Source of the DNA: Uliginosibacterium flavum
Lineage (GTDB): Bacteria > Pseudomonadota > Gammaproteobacteria > Burkholderiales > Rhodocyclaceae
DNA: 64,000 nt
Direction of reading: 5' to 3'
Assembly: GCF_040566545.1 (NCBI RefSeq)
Contig: NZ_JBEWZI010000014.1
Location: forward strand, 1 to 64,000
The translations under genes were made by a program, and so were the position numbers. Position 1 is the first letter of the stretch. Every line of letters begins with the position of its first letter. The notes under the pieces are model-generated. The model did no database searches. It was not told the DNA's origin and was given only the letters and a program-made list of their open reading frames with translations. Below, piece by piece: positions 32,356-42,342 of this stretch.

Positions 32356-33153
32356 ATGGGAAACATTCTACTGCATCTGCTTCCGGCCTTGCTTTACGCA
32401 ACGCTGGCCGCAGCCTGCCTGCAAAACAACAAGAACCGGCGCGCATGGACCTCGGCTTTGCTGCTATCCGCACTGCTGGCCCATGCTTGGCTCCTCGAAA
32501 ACATCCTGTTCAACCAAGGTGATTTGCACTTTGGCTTGAGTACAGCACTATCTTTGACCTTGTGGCTGGCCATGGCGATCTACGCGCTGGAAGCTCTGGT
32601 TACGCCACTTAACGGCCTACTCAAGCGCGCATCCCCCATCGCGGCTATATCCTGCCTGCTTCCCTTGATCATCACGGGCCACCCTCAAGCGCTAGTGCTC
32701 ACGAACTGGGCATTCAAAGCCCATATCGTGGTTGCCATGCTGGCATACAGTCTGTTTACACTCGCAGTATTTCACGCGATTGTTCTGACTGCAGCCGAAC
32801 ACGAACTTCACCAACCACAAATTGGGGCAGAGCAAGACATGCCGCCATTGCTTACGCTGGATAACATCCTTTTTCGGCTGATTACAACAGCCTTCGTTTT
32901 TCTGACTTTAACAGTCGGCTCTGGCCTGTTTTTCTCGGAGAAAATTTTTAACAAGCCACTCATGCTGAACCACAAAACAGTGTTCGGCATCGCTTCCTGG
33001 CTGCTGTTTGCAACGCTTTTGGTGGGACGAAAGACTTTCGGCTGGCGCGGAAAAACAGCTACTCGCTGGCTGCTGGCTGGCTTCATTGTTCTCTTGCTGG
33101 CCTATGCAGGAACCCGATTTGTGCTGGAATTTCTTCTGGGGCGCAGTATCTAA
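32356..33153 (+). CDS. CcsA/ResC-family inner membrane protein (YpjD-like)
   Basis: A 265-residue polytopic protein with about eight membrane segments and the cytochrome-assembly-type segment WAFKAHIVVAMLAYSLFTLA. The histidine in KAHIVVAML and the later LNHKTVFGIASW correspond to the paired haem-ligand histidines of the family. The WWD motif of true haem lyases is not present, which fits the YpjD/CorE-like subgroup of unknown function. Genes of this type are usually divergent from ffh in beta- and gammaproteobacteria, as here. Confidence 0.82.
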   Translation: MGNILLHLLPALLYATLAAACLQNNKNRRAWTSALLLSALLAHAWLLENILFNQGDLHFGLSTALSLTLWLAMAIYALEALVTPLNGLLKRASPIAAISCLLPLIITGHPQALVLTNWAFKAHIVVAMLAYSLFTLAVFHAIVLTAAEHELHQPQIGAEQDMPPLLTLDNILFRLITTAFVFLTLTVGSGLFFSEKIFNKPLMLNHKTVFGIASWLLFATLLVGRKTFGWRGKTATRWLLAGFIVLLLAYAGTRFVLEFLLGRSI

Positions 33154-33353
33154 GGCCAGACGCTTCAGCAATGTCGATCCTGTGCCGACAATATGAAGCA
33201 TCTAGTCTGGTTAGTTTTTCTGCCCGAAGCCTTACCGGCCCCGACTATCGGTGTCGAAAATGCCACAAGGCGGTTTACAATCTCCAGAATTACAGTGCAA
33301 CATCAAGAAAACCACGTAACCCATTGAAAGTTTTGTAGATAAAGCACCCCTAA

Positions 33354-35069
33354 ATGGCTTCTGTTCAACAAACCTCTCTGAGCGGCCTTGCTCGCGCCTT
33401 GGTACAACACGGCCGACTGACGGAAGCTGATGCACAGGCCTGTACCGCGCAAACGGGAAATCCAGGCGGTTTTGTGGCTGAATTGGTGCAGCGCAGCCTG
33501 ATGAAACCTGCAGAAGTGGCTACGTTTTGCTCAGTAACCTTCGGCAGCCCTTGGCTTGACCTTTCGGCCTATGACGAAAGCTACGTTGCGAAGGATGCGA
33601 TTGACGCCAAACTGATGGCAAAACATCAGGTCATCGGACTGAGCAAGCGTGGCAACCGGATTGCCGTTGCTCTGGCAGATCCAACCAACCTTCGCGCACT
33701 GGATGAGATTCGCTTCCAGACAGGCTTGGCGGTCGACCCTGTTGTAGTAGAGGTGGACAAGCTTGGCCAATGGCTGAAAAAGCTCACAGAATCAGCATCC
33801 TCAGTCCTGAGCACACTGACGACGAATGACGAATTCGATCTGGACGGCATGATTGATGCACCAATCGAAGACGCCCAAGCGGATGCCGCTGCGGGTGAAA
33901 TTGATGATGCACCAGTCGTTCGTTTCATCCAGAAAATGCTGGTCGACGCCATCAATGAAGGCGCCTCCGATATCCATTTTGAGCCTTACGAAAAGTTTTA
34001 TCGCATCCGCTTCCGTACCGACGGCATCCTGCGCGAAATTTCTCAACCGCCCTTGGCGCTGAAAGAAAAAATTGCAGCACGGATCAAGGTTATTTCGAGA
34101 CTGGATATTTCAGAAAAACGCGTACCACAAGACGGCCGCATGAAGCTGGTTCTGTCAAAAAACAAAGCCATCGATTTCCGGGTATCAACCCTGCCAACCA
34201 TGTATGGCGAAAAAATCGTCATGCGGATTCTGGATCCTACCAGCGCCATGCTGGGGATCGACGCTCTGGGTTACGAGCCAGACCAAAAGGCAGCACTACT
34301 TAATGCGGTTGAAAGACCTTACGGTATGGTGCTGGTAACTGGCCCGACTGGTAGCGGCAAAACTGTTTCGCTATATACCTGTCTGAACATTCTGAACAAA
34401 CCTGGCGTCAACATTTCCACGGCAGAAGACCCGGCGGAAATCACCCTGCCTGGCGTCAATCAGGTCACGATGAACGACAAGGCTGGACTCAACTTCGCCG
34501 TATCACTCAAAGCATTTCTGCGCCAGGATCCCGACGTCATTATGGTAGGTGAAATCCGCGATCTGGAAACCGCCGAAATCTCGATCAAGGCATCCCAAAC
34601 CGGCCACATGGTGCTGTCAACACTGCACACCAATGACGCTCCGACAACACTTGAACGCCTGAAGAACATGGGCGTAGCACCCTTCAATATCGCATCAAGC
34701 GTCATTCTGATTACTGCCCAACGATTGGCCCGGCGCCTGTGTTCGTGTAAAAAGCCCATCGATATCCCGATGGAAGCATTGATGCAGGCAGGCTTTACGG
34801 AAAGTGATCTGGGTGGTGACTGGCAAGCTTATGGCCCTGTAGGCTGCGAACGCTGCAAAGGCACGGGTTACAAAGGACGTGTCGGCATTTATCAAGTCAT
34901 GCCCATCTCAGACGAAATTCAGCGCATCATCATGACGGGCGGCAATTCGATCGACATCGCCACGCAGGCGCAAATCGAAGGCGTCCAGGATCTGCGACAA
35001 TCAGGCCTTCTCAAGGTCAAACAGGGAATGACATCCCTGACAGAAGTACTCGCCACCACCAACGAGTAA
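33354..35069 (+). CDS. pilB: type IV pilus extension ATPase PilB
   Basis: A 571-residue GspE/PilB ATPase. The MshEN-like N-terminal domain spans about residues 1-150. The catalytic domain has Walker A TGPTGSGKT (about 330), the Asp box DAINEGASDIHFEPYE, Walker B DPDVIMVGEIRD, and the His box TGHMVLSTLHTNDA. The tetracysteine zinc site CSCKK to CERCKG is near residues 463-503. It powers pilus assembly from the inner-membrane platform PilC, encoded next. No standard ribosome binding site is evident before ATG 33354, the only start compatible with the family. Confidence 0.95.
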   Translation: MASVQQTSLSGLARALVQHGRLTEADAQACTAQTGNPGGFVAELVQRSLMKPAEVATFCSVTFGSPWLDLSAYDESYVAKDAIDAKLMAKHQVIGLSKRGNRIAVALADPTNLRALDEIRFQTGLAVDPVVVEVDKLGQWLKKLTESASSVLSTLTTNDEFDLDGMIDAPIEDAQADAAAGEIDDAPVVRFIQKMLVDAINEGASDIHFEPYEKFYRIRFRTDGILREISQPPLALKEKIAARIKVISRLDISEKRVPQDGRMKLVLSKNKAIDFRVSTLPTMYGEKIVMRILDPTSAMLGIDALGYEPDQKAALLNAVERPYGMVLVTGPTGSGKTVSLYTCLNILNKPGVNISTAEDPAEITLPGVNQVTMNDKAGLNFAVSLKAFLRQDPDVIMVGEIRDLETAEISIKASQTGHMVLSTLHTNDAPTTLERLKNMGVAPFNIASSVILITAQRLARRLCSCKKPIDIPMEALMQAGFTESDLGGDWQAYGPVGCERCKGTGYKGRVGIYQVMPISDEIQRIIMTGGNSIDIATQAQIEGVQDLRQSGLLKVKQGMTSLTEVLATTNE

Positions 35070-35085
35070 TTTACGGAAAACCGAC

Positions 35086-36321
35086 ATGGCCACAGCAACT
35101 CGCACCGTCCGCCGGCAAAGAGACGAACCCAAGGAAATCATTTTTACTTGGGAAGGCAAGGACAAATCAGGAAAAATTGTTCGCGGCGAACAACGCGCAC
35201 TTACCGAAAAAGTGGTCCAGGCCACTTTGCGCCGTCAGGGCATTTCTGTAACCAAAGTCAAGAAACGTTCGTTTGGCCGCGGATCGAGCGTCAAATACAA
35301 AGACATTGCCATCTTCACACGCCAGTTGGCGACCATGATGCGCGCCGGGGTTCCGTTGCTACAGTCATTTGACATCTCCATCAAAGGCACCAGCAATCCA
35401 GCTTTAGGCCGTTTACTGAACGAGATCCGCACAGAAGTCGAGACGGGCACCAGCCTGTCTAACTCGCTGCGCAAACACCCGACCCACTTCGATGCACTTT
35501 ACTGCAATCTGGTTGCAGCGGGCGAACAGTCCGGCGCACTGGAAAACTTGCTGGATCGCATCGCCATCTATCAGGAAAAGATGCTTGCGATTCAAAGCAA
35601 AATCAAAGCCGCTCTTTTCTATCCAATTTCCGTGCTGGTTGTCGCGTCAGGCGTCACCGCAGTTATGATGATTTTCGTCATTCCACAGTTCAAAGCTGTA
35701 TTCACCAGCTTTGGTGCGGACCTACCAGCCCCAACTCTTTTCGTCATGGCAATTTCAGATTTTGTGGTCGCCAACGGCTTTCTGATTTTGGTCGCTATTA
35801 TTGCTGCGGTTGTCGGTTTTTCCATGGCTTTCAAACGCTCGCTGGCTCTGCAAGCCTGGGTTGACCGTGCCAGCCTGCAGATCCCTGTGATTGGCGACAT
35901 CCTGCGCAAAGCCACGATTGCGCGCTGGACTCGCACGCTGTCAACCATGTTTGCGGCGGGCGTTCCGCTGGTAGAAGCTTTGGATTCCGTTGCCGGCGCG
36001 GCAGGCAATCACGTTTATAAAGTTGCCACCAGAACCATCCAGAACGAAGTCTCGACCGGCACCAGCCTGACCGTCGCAATGCAGGGCGTTCAGGTGTTTC
36101 CAGCAATGGTGGTTCAAATGGTCTCCATCGGTGAAGAGTCCGGTCAGCTGGACAGCATGTGCGGCAAGGTTGCAGACTTTTTCGAACGTGAAGTTGATGA
36201 CATGGTGGCAGGCCTTTCGCAACTGCTGGAACCTATCATCATAGTGTTCCTCGGCACCCTGATCGGCGGCATGGTTGTCGCCATGTATTTGCCAATCTTC
36301 AAACTGGGCGCTGTGGTTTGA
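35086..36321 (+). CDS. pilC: type IV pilus inner membrane platform protein PilC
   Basis: A 411-residue GspF/PilC-family protein with duplicated cytoplasmic T2SF domains and three membrane segments (about 180-205, 225-250, 380-405). Signatures FTRQLATMMRAGVPLLQSFD and WTRTLSTMFAAGVPLVEALD mark the two repeats. It anchors PilB and the pilus base. It follows pilB by 16 bases and overlaps pilD. Confidence 0.95.
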   Translation: MATATRTVRRQRDEPKEIIFTWEGKDKSGKIVRGEQRALTEKVVQATLRRQGISVTKVKKRSFGRGSSVKYKDIAIFTRQLATMMRAGVPLLQSFDISIKGTSNPALGRLLNEIRTEVETGTSLSNSLRKHPTHFDALYCNLVAAGEQSGALENLLDRIAIYQEKMLAIQSKIKAALFYPISVLVVASGVTAVMMIFVIPQFKAVFTSFGADLPAPTLFVMAISDFVVANGFLILVAIIAAVVGFSMAFKRSLALQAWVDRASLQIPVIGDILRKATIARWTRTLSTMFAAGVPLVEALDSVAGAAGNHVYKVATRTIQNEVSTGTSLTVAMQGVQVFPAMVVQMVSIGEESGQLDSMCGKVADFFEREVDDMVAGLSQLLEPIIIVFLGTLIGGMVVAMYLPIFKLGAVV

Positions 36322-37172
36322 GCTTCCTCCATTTTATTCAGGATCCGGCGCTACTCGTTTGCCTGTGCGCCGGCATCGGGCTGTGCGTTGGCAGCTTTCT
36401 CAACGTCGTCATCCACCGCCTCCCCAAGATGCTAGAGCGGTCTTGGCAAGAGGACGCAGCCGAACTGCGCGGGGAGCCTGCTCCAGATAGTCCAAAAATC
36501 AGCCTTTCAATGCCCCGGTCGCGCTGCCCGCACTGCGGACACCTGATTACGGCAATGGAAAACATCCCACTGCTGAGTTATCTGGTATTGCGCGGCAAGT
36601 GCCGACATTGCCGTGCGCCTATCGGGATTCGCTATCCGGTTATCGAACTGCTTACGGCCCTGCTCTCCGCAGCTGTCGCCTGGAAATTCGGACCAACATG
36701 GCAAACAGCAGGAGCATTGCTGCTGATATGGGCGTTGGTCGTACTGACATTCATAGACTTGGATACGTTCCTGCTGCCTGACGACATCACCCTGCCTTTG
36801 CTATGGCTGGGTTTGGCGCTAAACATCAACCAGGTCTTTGTCGCACTTGATGCAGCAGTTATCGGCGCAATCCTCGGCTACCTTTCGCTGTGGTCGGTGT
36901 ATTGGCTGTTCAAGTTGGTGACCGGCAAAGAAGGAATGGGCTATGGGGACTTCAAACTCCTCGCCGCAATCGGCGCATTTCTGGGTTGGCAAGCCCTGCC
37001 TGCGGTCATAATGCTTTCGTCTGTCGTCGGCGCCTGCGTAGGCATCAGCCTGATGGTTTTTGCCAAGCATGGCCGCGAGACACCTATTCCTTTCGGCCCT
37101 TACCTTGCCGCAGCAGGCATTCTGGCATTGTTTTTTGGCGAAACGCTGAGCAAGCTCTTCGTACCAATCTGA
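36318..37172 (+). CDS. pilD: prepilin leader peptidase / N-methyltransferase PilD
   Basis: A 284-residue polytopic aspartyl protease that cleaves and methylates prepilins such as those at 24.8-30.6 kb. The zinc-type cytoplasmic loop is complete with CPHCG and CRHCR. The two catalytic aspartates lie in FIDLDTFLLPDD and GMGYGDFKLLAAIG. The TTG start overlaps the pilC stop (TTGA), so translation is coupled. Seven to eight membrane segments are evident. Confidence 0.94.
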   Translation: MSFLHFIQDPALLVCLCAGIGLCVGSFLNVVIHRLPKMLERSWQEDAAELRGEPAPDSPKISLSMPRSRCPHCGHLITAMENIPLLSYLVLRGKCRHCRAPIGIRYPVIELLTALLSAAVAWKFGPTWQTAGALLLIWALVVLTFIDLDTFLLPDDITLPLLWLGLALNINQVFVALDAAVIGAILGYLSLWSVYWLFKLVTGKEGMGYGDFKLLAAIGAFLGWQALPAVIMLSSVVGACVGISLMVFAKHGRETPIPFGPYLAAAGILALFFGETLSKLFVPI

Positions 37173-37218
37173 CGCAGCTTGAAAGCGCGTTAGCCCGCCC
37201 CAATTGTTGCTTGAGCCG

Positions 37219-37256
37219 AACCAGCATTGCAGCGCAATGCTGGTTACTGGTTTTTC
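37219..37256 (+). terminator. terminator after pilD
   Basis: The inverted repeat AACCAGCATTG/CAATGCTGGTT has a five-base loop, with a T5 run ten bases downstream. It closes the pilBCD unit. Confidence 0.65.
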
Positions 37257-37299
37257 CTGTCGCGCCAATGCGTTAGAATCCATCCTTTCGAGGAAACAC

Positions 37300-37596
37300 A
37301 TGCCTATTTACGAATACCGCTGCGCTGACTGCGGCCACAAAAAAGACCATCTCCAGAAGCACAGCGATGCGCCGATTGCCGCTTGTCCAGCCTGTGGCAG
37401 CCCCACATACGCCAAGCAACTGAGCGCTGCGGGCTTTCAGCTTAAAGGCAGCGGCTGGTACGCCACCGACTTCAAGGGCGGCTCAAAAAACAGCACATCT
37501 TCGCCAGCTTCCAACGGTACGACGACTGCTGCGGTGTCAGAACCAAGCACGGCGACGCCCGCCCCAGCCTGTGCAAAGAACTGCGCCTGCCACTGA
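37300..37596 (+). CDS. FmdB-like zinc-ribbon regulatory protein
   Basis: A 98-residue protein starting MPIYEYRCADCGHKKDHLQK, with the single zinc ribbon CADC and CPAC followed by the typical GSGWYATDFKG. The tail is threonine/serine/alanine-rich and ends CAKNCACH, a second possible metal-binding cluster. Function in this family is not known. AGGAAA before the ATG is the ribosome binding site. It precedes the DUF502 gene and aspS, a conserved order in betaproteobacteria. Confidence 0.88.
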   Translation: MPIYEYRCADCGHKKDHLQKHSDAPIAACPACGSPTYAKQLSAAGFQLKGSGWYATDFKGGSKNSTSSPASNGTTTAAVSEPSTATPAPACAKNCACH

Positions 37597-37608
37597 GGTC
37601 TGAGTTTT

Positions 37609-38208
37609 ATGAAAAAATATCTGATCACCGGCCTTCTGGTCTGGATTCCGCTTGTCATCACGGCGTGGGTTTTGCGATCCATTGTCAGCACACTGGATCA
37701 ATCCCTGCTGCTGTTGCCGGCATCCTTGCAGCCCGACAACCTGATTGGCTTCAAGCTCTGGGGCTTGGGCACCCTGATAACCCTGCTGGTCGTTGTTGGT
37801 ACGGGCATGGTGGCCTCCAACCTGCTAGGACAACGCTTGGTCAGGATATGGGAAAGCGTGCTCAGCCGCATTCCCGTAGTCAAACAGATCTACTCCAGTG
37901 TCAAACAGGTGTCTGACACGCTACTGGGGCCTGGCGGTCAGGCTTTTCGCAAGGCTCTGCTGATTCAATATCCACACCAAGGCAGCTGGACAATTGCTTT
38001 CCAGACGGGTCAGCCTATCGGCGAACTGGCGCAGCATCTGCCAACAGATTCAGTCAGCGTCTACGTACCGACCACACCCAACCCGACCTCGGGCTTCTTT
38101 CTGATGATGGCGCGCAAAGACGTCATCGAACTAGAGATGTCTGTTGATGAAGCCTTGAAATTCATCATCTCGATGGGCTCCGTTGCGCCCGAACAAGGCA
38201 AACACTAA
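37609..38208 (+). CDS. DUF502-family membrane protein
   Basis: A 199-residue protein with two N-terminal membrane segments (about 5-27 and 52-76). The DUF502 signature RIPVVKQIYSSVKQVSDTLL and the region VSVYVPTTPNPTSGFFLMM follow. Role unknown. It sits 12 bases after the FmdB-like gene and 80 bases before aspS. Confidence 0.88.
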   Translation: MKKYLITGLLVWIPLVITAWVLRSIVSTLDQSLLLLPASLQPDNLIGFKLWGLGTLITLLVVVGTGMVASNLLGQRLVRIWESVLSRIPVVKQIYSSVKQVSDTLLGPGGQAFRKALLIQYPHQGSWTIAFQTGQPIGELAQHLPTDSVSVYVPTTPNPTSGFFLMMARKDVIELEMSVDEALKFIISMGSVAPEQGKH

Positions 38209-38288
38209 AACCTCCGTCGACAGCACATGCTGGCGGCTTGGCAACATCATTCAAAACACAATAAACCACCGGATCACGGAGATCATTG

Positions 38289-40085
38289 ATGCGTACCACA
38301 TATAGCGGCCTCGTTTCCGCCGCTCACCTCGACCAGACCGTAACCCTTTTTGGCTGGGCTCATCGCCGTCGCGACCACGGTGGCGTTATTTTCATTGACT
38401 TGCGTGATCGTGAAGGTCTAGTGCAGATCGTGTGCGACCCCGATCGCGCCGAGACTTTCAAAGTCGCCGAAGGCGTCCGCAATGAGTTCTGTTTGAAGGT
38501 GGTGGGCAAGGTGCGTCGTCGCCCGGATGGCACGACCAACAGCAACCTGATCTCCGGCGAGATCGAAGTACTGGCCTACGAACTGGAAGTGCTCAATCCT
38601 TCGGTCACGCCGCCCTTCCAGATCGACGACGAAAACCTCTCGGAAAACGTGCGCCTGACGCACCGCGTGATCGACCTGCGCCGCCCTGCCATGCAGCGCA
38701 ACATGATCCTGCGCTACAAGACTGCACGCGCATTCCGTCGCTACCTGGACGACGCCGGCTTCATCGACATCGAAACCCCGATGCTCACCAAGAGCACGCC
38801 GGAGGGCGCACGCGATTACCTCGTACCGAGCCGCGTACATGACGGTGAGTTCTTCGCCCTGCCTCAGTCACCGCAGCTCTTCAAGCAACTGCTGATGGTG
38901 GCCGGTTACGACCGTTACTACCAGCTCACCAAGTGCTTCCGCGACGAAGATCTGCGCGCCGATCGCCAGCCGGAATTCACTCAGGTCGATATGGAAACAT
39001 CCTTCCTCACCGAGGACGAGATCACCGCGATCATGGAAGACCTGATCCGCTACGTGTTCAAGGATGCCATCGACGTCGAGCTGCCCACGCCCTTCCCGCG
39101 CATCAGCTACGCCGAAGCCATGACCCGCTATGGCTCGGACAAGCCGGATCTGCGCGTGACGCTGGAACTGGTCGATGTCGCCGATGCTATGAAGGATGTG
39201 GCCTTCAAGGTCTTCGCTGGCGCCGCCAACGACCCGGGCTGCCGCGTGACCGCCCTGCGCGTGCCGGGTGGTGCCGCCATTTCACGTGGCGAGATTGATG
39301 GTTACACCGAGTTCGTCAAGATCTACGGCGCCAAAGGTCTGGCTTACATCAAGATCAATGATGTCACCCAAATCAACGAAACCGGCCTGCAATCACCGAT
39401 CGTCAAGAATCTGTCCGAAGCCTCGCTGAAGACCGTGATTGAACGCACCGGTGCGCAAAGTGGCGACATCATCTTCTTCGGCGCCGACAAGGCCAAGATC
39501 GTGACAGACGCGCTGGGCGCCTTGCGCAGCAAGATCGGCCACGAAAAGGGTCACGTCGACGGTCGCAAGTGGGCGCCGGCCTGGGTCGTCGATTTTCCGA
39601 TGTTCGATTACGACGAAGAGAACAAGCGCTGGGTCGCCTGCCACCACCCCTTCACCAGCCCGAAGGACGAGCATCTGGAGCTGCTCACCACCGATCCGGG
39701 CAAGTGTCTGGCCAAAGCCTACGATCTGGCCCTGAACGGCTGGGAACTCGGCGGCGGCTCGGTGCGTATCCACCGCGCCGATGTGCAGGAGAAGGTCTTT
39801 GCAGCGCTTGGGATCGGCGAGGAAGAAGCCCAGCTCAAGTTCGGCTTCCTGCTCGACGCACTCAAATATGGAGCTCCCCCGCACGGAGGTCTGGCCTTCG
39901 GTCTGGATCGTATCGTTACCATGATGACCGGTGCCGAATCGATCCGCGACGTGATCGCCTTCCCCAAGACCCAACGCGCCCAGTGCCTGCTCACGCAAGC
40001 GCCCAGCCCGGTCGACGAGAAGCAATTGCGTGAACTGCACATTCGTCTGCGTACCGTGCCAAAAGCTGAAGAAACGGCCAAATAA
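38289..40085 (+). CDS. aspS: aspartyl-tRNA synthetase
   Basis: A 598-residue class II synthetase of the bacterial type, with an N-terminal OB-fold anticodon domain and an insertion (GAD) domain at about 290-420. Motif 2 is CFRDEDLRADRQPEFTQVD and motif 3 is GLAFGLDRIVTMM. A TTG one codon upstream (38286) is also possible; ATG 38289 is preferred. GGAG lies about ten bases upstream. Whether it also charges tRNA-Asn cannot be judged here. A strong terminator follows. Confidence 0.96.
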   Translation: MRTTYSGLVSAAHLDQTVTLFGWAHRRRDHGGVIFIDLRDREGLVQIVCDPDRAETFKVAEGVRNEFCLKVVGKVRRRPDGTTNSNLISGEIEVLAYELEVLNPSVTPPFQIDDENLSENVRLTHRVIDLRRPAMQRNMILRYKTARAFRRYLDDAGFIDIETPMLTKSTPEGARDYLVPSRVHDGEFFALPQSPQLFKQLLMVAGYDRYYQLTKCFRDEDLRADRQPEFTQVDMETSFLTEDEITAIMEDLIRYVFKDAIDVELPTPFPRISYAEAMTRYGSDKPDLRVTLELVDVADAMKDVAFKVFAGAANDPGCRVTALRVPGGAAISRGEIDGYTEFVKIYGAKGLAYIKINDVTQINETGLQSPIVKNLSEASLKTVIERTGAQSGDIIFFGADKAKIVTDALGALRSKIGHEKGHVDGRKWAPAWVVDFPMFDYDEENKRWVACHHPFTSPKDEHLELLTTDPGKCLAKAYDLALNGWELGGGSVRIHRADVQEKVFAALGIGEEEAQLKFGFLLDALKYGAPPHGGLAFGLDRIVTMMTGAESIRDVIAFPKTQRAQCLLTQAPSPVDEKQLRELHIRLRTVPKAEETAK

Positions 40086-40108
40086 GCAGCAACATCGCTA
40101 GCCATGCG

Positions 40109-40147
40109 AGGGCCGCAAGGAAATCTCCTTTGCGGCCCTTGTGCTTT
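40109..40147 (+). terminator. terminator after aspS
   Basis: AGGGCCGCA pairs with TGCGGCCCT, with additional inner pairing, and is followed by TGTGCTTTT. Separates aspS from the oligopeptidase gene. Confidence 0.8.
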
Positions 40148-40168
40148 TAATCCTCAAGGCACGCCACT

Positions 40169-42271
40169 TTGAAACTCGACCTCTCGCTTACGCCTCCCAC
40201 CGCCCCCCAGCGCCCGAAAAAGCTCGTCGCCCACGGTCACACACGCATCGATCCTTACCACTGGCTGCGCAAGGTCAAGAGCGCCGAAGTGCTCGACTAC
40301 CTGAAGGCTGAGAACGCCTACGCCGAAGCCGTGCTGGCGCCGCTCCAGCCGCTCCAGGAAACGCTGTACACCGAGCTGCTGGGACGCATTCAGGAAGCGG
40401 ATCTGTCGGTACCGGTGAAGTTCGGCCCCTGGATGTATTACAGCCGCACCGTGCAGGGCGCGCAGTACGCGGTGCATGCACGCAAACGCATCACGGACGC
40501 AGGCTGGGAGACCTCGCCGGAAGAAGTCCTGCTGGATGAAAATCTGGAAGCTGAAGGCAAGGCCTTCTACGAGGTCGGCGATTACGAGGTCAGCCCGTCC
40601 GGCCGTTACCTGGCCTGGACTGAAGACACGCGCGGCCAGCGCACTTACCGCCTGCGCGTGCGGGATCTGATTCGCGGCAAGAACCTGAAGTTCAGCCACA
40701 AGGGCGTGGTCAGTCTGGCTTGGGCAGAGGATGGCGGCTCATTGCTTGAAGACCCGCGCCCCACCTTGTTCTTCGTCACGGAGGATGTACAGACCAAGCG
40801 TGCGAGCCTGTTCTGGCGGCAAGACCTTGGAGAAGCGCAGCCGACGCGGCTCTTCGAGGAGCGCGATGAACGCTTCAATCTCTACGTCGCCAAGACCCGC
40901 AGCCTCGGCCTGCTGGTCTTGAACTCGACCAGCCACACCACTAGCGAAACGCGCATTCTGCCCGCCGACCAGCCGAATGGGCGCTGGCGCATCGTGGTCA
41001 AACGCCGCGCGGGCGTGGAATACGAGATTGATCACCATAGCGACACGCTGTTCATCCGCACCAACGATCTCGGCCCGAATTTCCGCCTCATCAAGACGCC
41101 ACTGGCTGACTGGCAAGCCACCAACTGGCAGGAAGTGCTGCCGCTGCGCGAAGACGTTGTTCTCGAAGGCATCGAACTCTATCGCGACACTCTGGTCTGC
41201 AGCGAACGCAAGAACGGCTTATCGCAGCTATCGATTACTGATCTGGCCAGCCAGCAAACCCACCAGATTGCCTTTGCCGATCCGGCCTATGTGGTCGATA
41301 TCGAAGACCTGCCTGAGTGGGATTCGCCGATCCTGCGCTACAGCTACGAATCGATGACCACGCCGCCATCGATCTACGATTACGATCCACTGACGCGCCA
41401 GACCACGCTGCTCAAACGCCAGCCGGTGCTGGGCGATTTCGATCCGGCACACTACATCGCCGAGCGCATCGAAGCCACGGCTGCCGATGGCACGCTGATT
41501 CCGATTTCACTGGTCTATCGCAAGGGTTTGCCGCGTGACGGCAGCGCGCCACTATGGCTGGATGGCTATGGTGCCTACGGCATCACCAACGATCCGTGGT
41601 TTTCCTCGACGCGCCTGTCGTTGCTGGATCGCGGCTGGGTCTTTGCCGTGGCCCATGTGCGCGGCGGTGGCGACCTGGGTCAGGCCTGGCATGAGACAGG
41701 AAAGCTCCAGCACAAGAAAAACAGCTTCAGCGACTACATCGCCTGCGCGCAAACCCTTATCCAGCAAGCCTATACGCGTCGGGGCCGGATTCTAGCCAAT
41801 GGAGGCAGTGCTGGTGGCCTGCTGATCGGTGCGGTGCTGAACATGGCCCCCGAGCTGTTCGGCGCGGCCATCCTCGAAGTACCCTTCGTTGACGTGGTGA
41901 CCACCATGCTCGACGCCTCGCTGCCGCTCACCGTGGGTGAATACGAAGAATGGGGCAACCCTGCCAACAAGGCCGACTATCGCCGCATGCTGGCCTATTC
42001 GCCTTACGACAACCTCGCCGCCCGCGCCTACCCGCCGATGCTGGTGGAAGCCGGTCTGCACGACAATCAGGTAATGATCTGGGAGCCGGCCAAGTATGTC
42101 GCCAAACTGCGCACCCTGAAGACCGACACCAACCCGCTGCTCTTCCTGACCACATTGGAGGCCGGCCACGGCGGCGCCTCGGGTCGCTATGACTCCCTAC
42201 GTGAACGAGCCCGTCAGTTGGCTTTTGCGCTAAGCGTTCTGGGATCTGCTGCCGAAAACTCAGCACCCTAA
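40169..42271 (+). CDS. S9A prolyl oligopeptidase / oligopeptidase B-like protease
   Basis: A 700-residue serine peptidase. It starts with the family-typical region HGHTRIDPYHWLR (as AHGHTRIDPYHWLRKVK), then a seven-bladed propeller domain (about 75-400) that restricts substrates to peptides. The catalytic alpha/beta-hydrolase domain has the serine in ANGGSAGGLL (about 547), the aspartate in AGLHDNQV (about 631) and the histidine in EAGHGGASGRYD (about 668). The SPYDN motif also supports oligopeptidase B. No signal peptide, so cytoplasmic. TTG start with AAGG upstream. It interrupts the usual aspS-nudB order. Confidence 0.9.
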   Translation: MKLDLSLTPPTAPQRPKKLVAHGHTRIDPYHWLRKVKSAEVLDYLKAENAYAEAVLAPLQPLQETLYTELLGRIQEADLSVPVKFGPWMYYSRTVQGAQYAVHARKRITDAGWETSPEEVLLDENLEAEGKAFYEVGDYEVSPSGRYLAWTEDTRGQRTYRLRVRDLIRGKNLKFSHKGVVSLAWAEDGGSLLEDPRPTLFFVTEDVQTKRASLFWRQDLGEAQPTRLFEERDERFNLYVAKTRSLGLLVLNSTSHTTSETRILPADQPNGRWRIVVKRRAGVEYEIDHHSDTLFIRTNDLGPNFRLIKTPLADWQATNWQEVLPLREDVVLEGIELYRDTLVCSERKNGLSQLSITDLASQQTHQIAFADPAYVVDIEDLPEWDSPILRYSYESMTTPPSIYDYDPLTRQTTLLKRQPVLGDFDPAHYIAERIEATAADGTLIPISLVYRKGLPRDGSAPLWLDGYGAYGITNDPWFSSTRLSLLDRGWVFAVAHVRGGGDLGQAWHETGKLQHKKNSFSDYIACAQTLIQQAYTRRGRILANGGSAGGLLIGAVLNMAPELFGAAILEVPFVDVVTTMLDASLPLTVGEYEEWGNPANKADYRRMLAYSPYDNLAARAYPPMLVEAGLHDNQVMIWEPAKYVAKLRTLKTDTNPLLFLTTLEAGHGGASGRYDSLRERARQLAFALSVLGSAAENSAP

Positions 42272-42342
42272 AGAAAATCGCCACCCTGCCGTTGCATAAG
42301 CAGATCGGGAACATCCCAGCTCCCGCTACCTACGGTGGACGC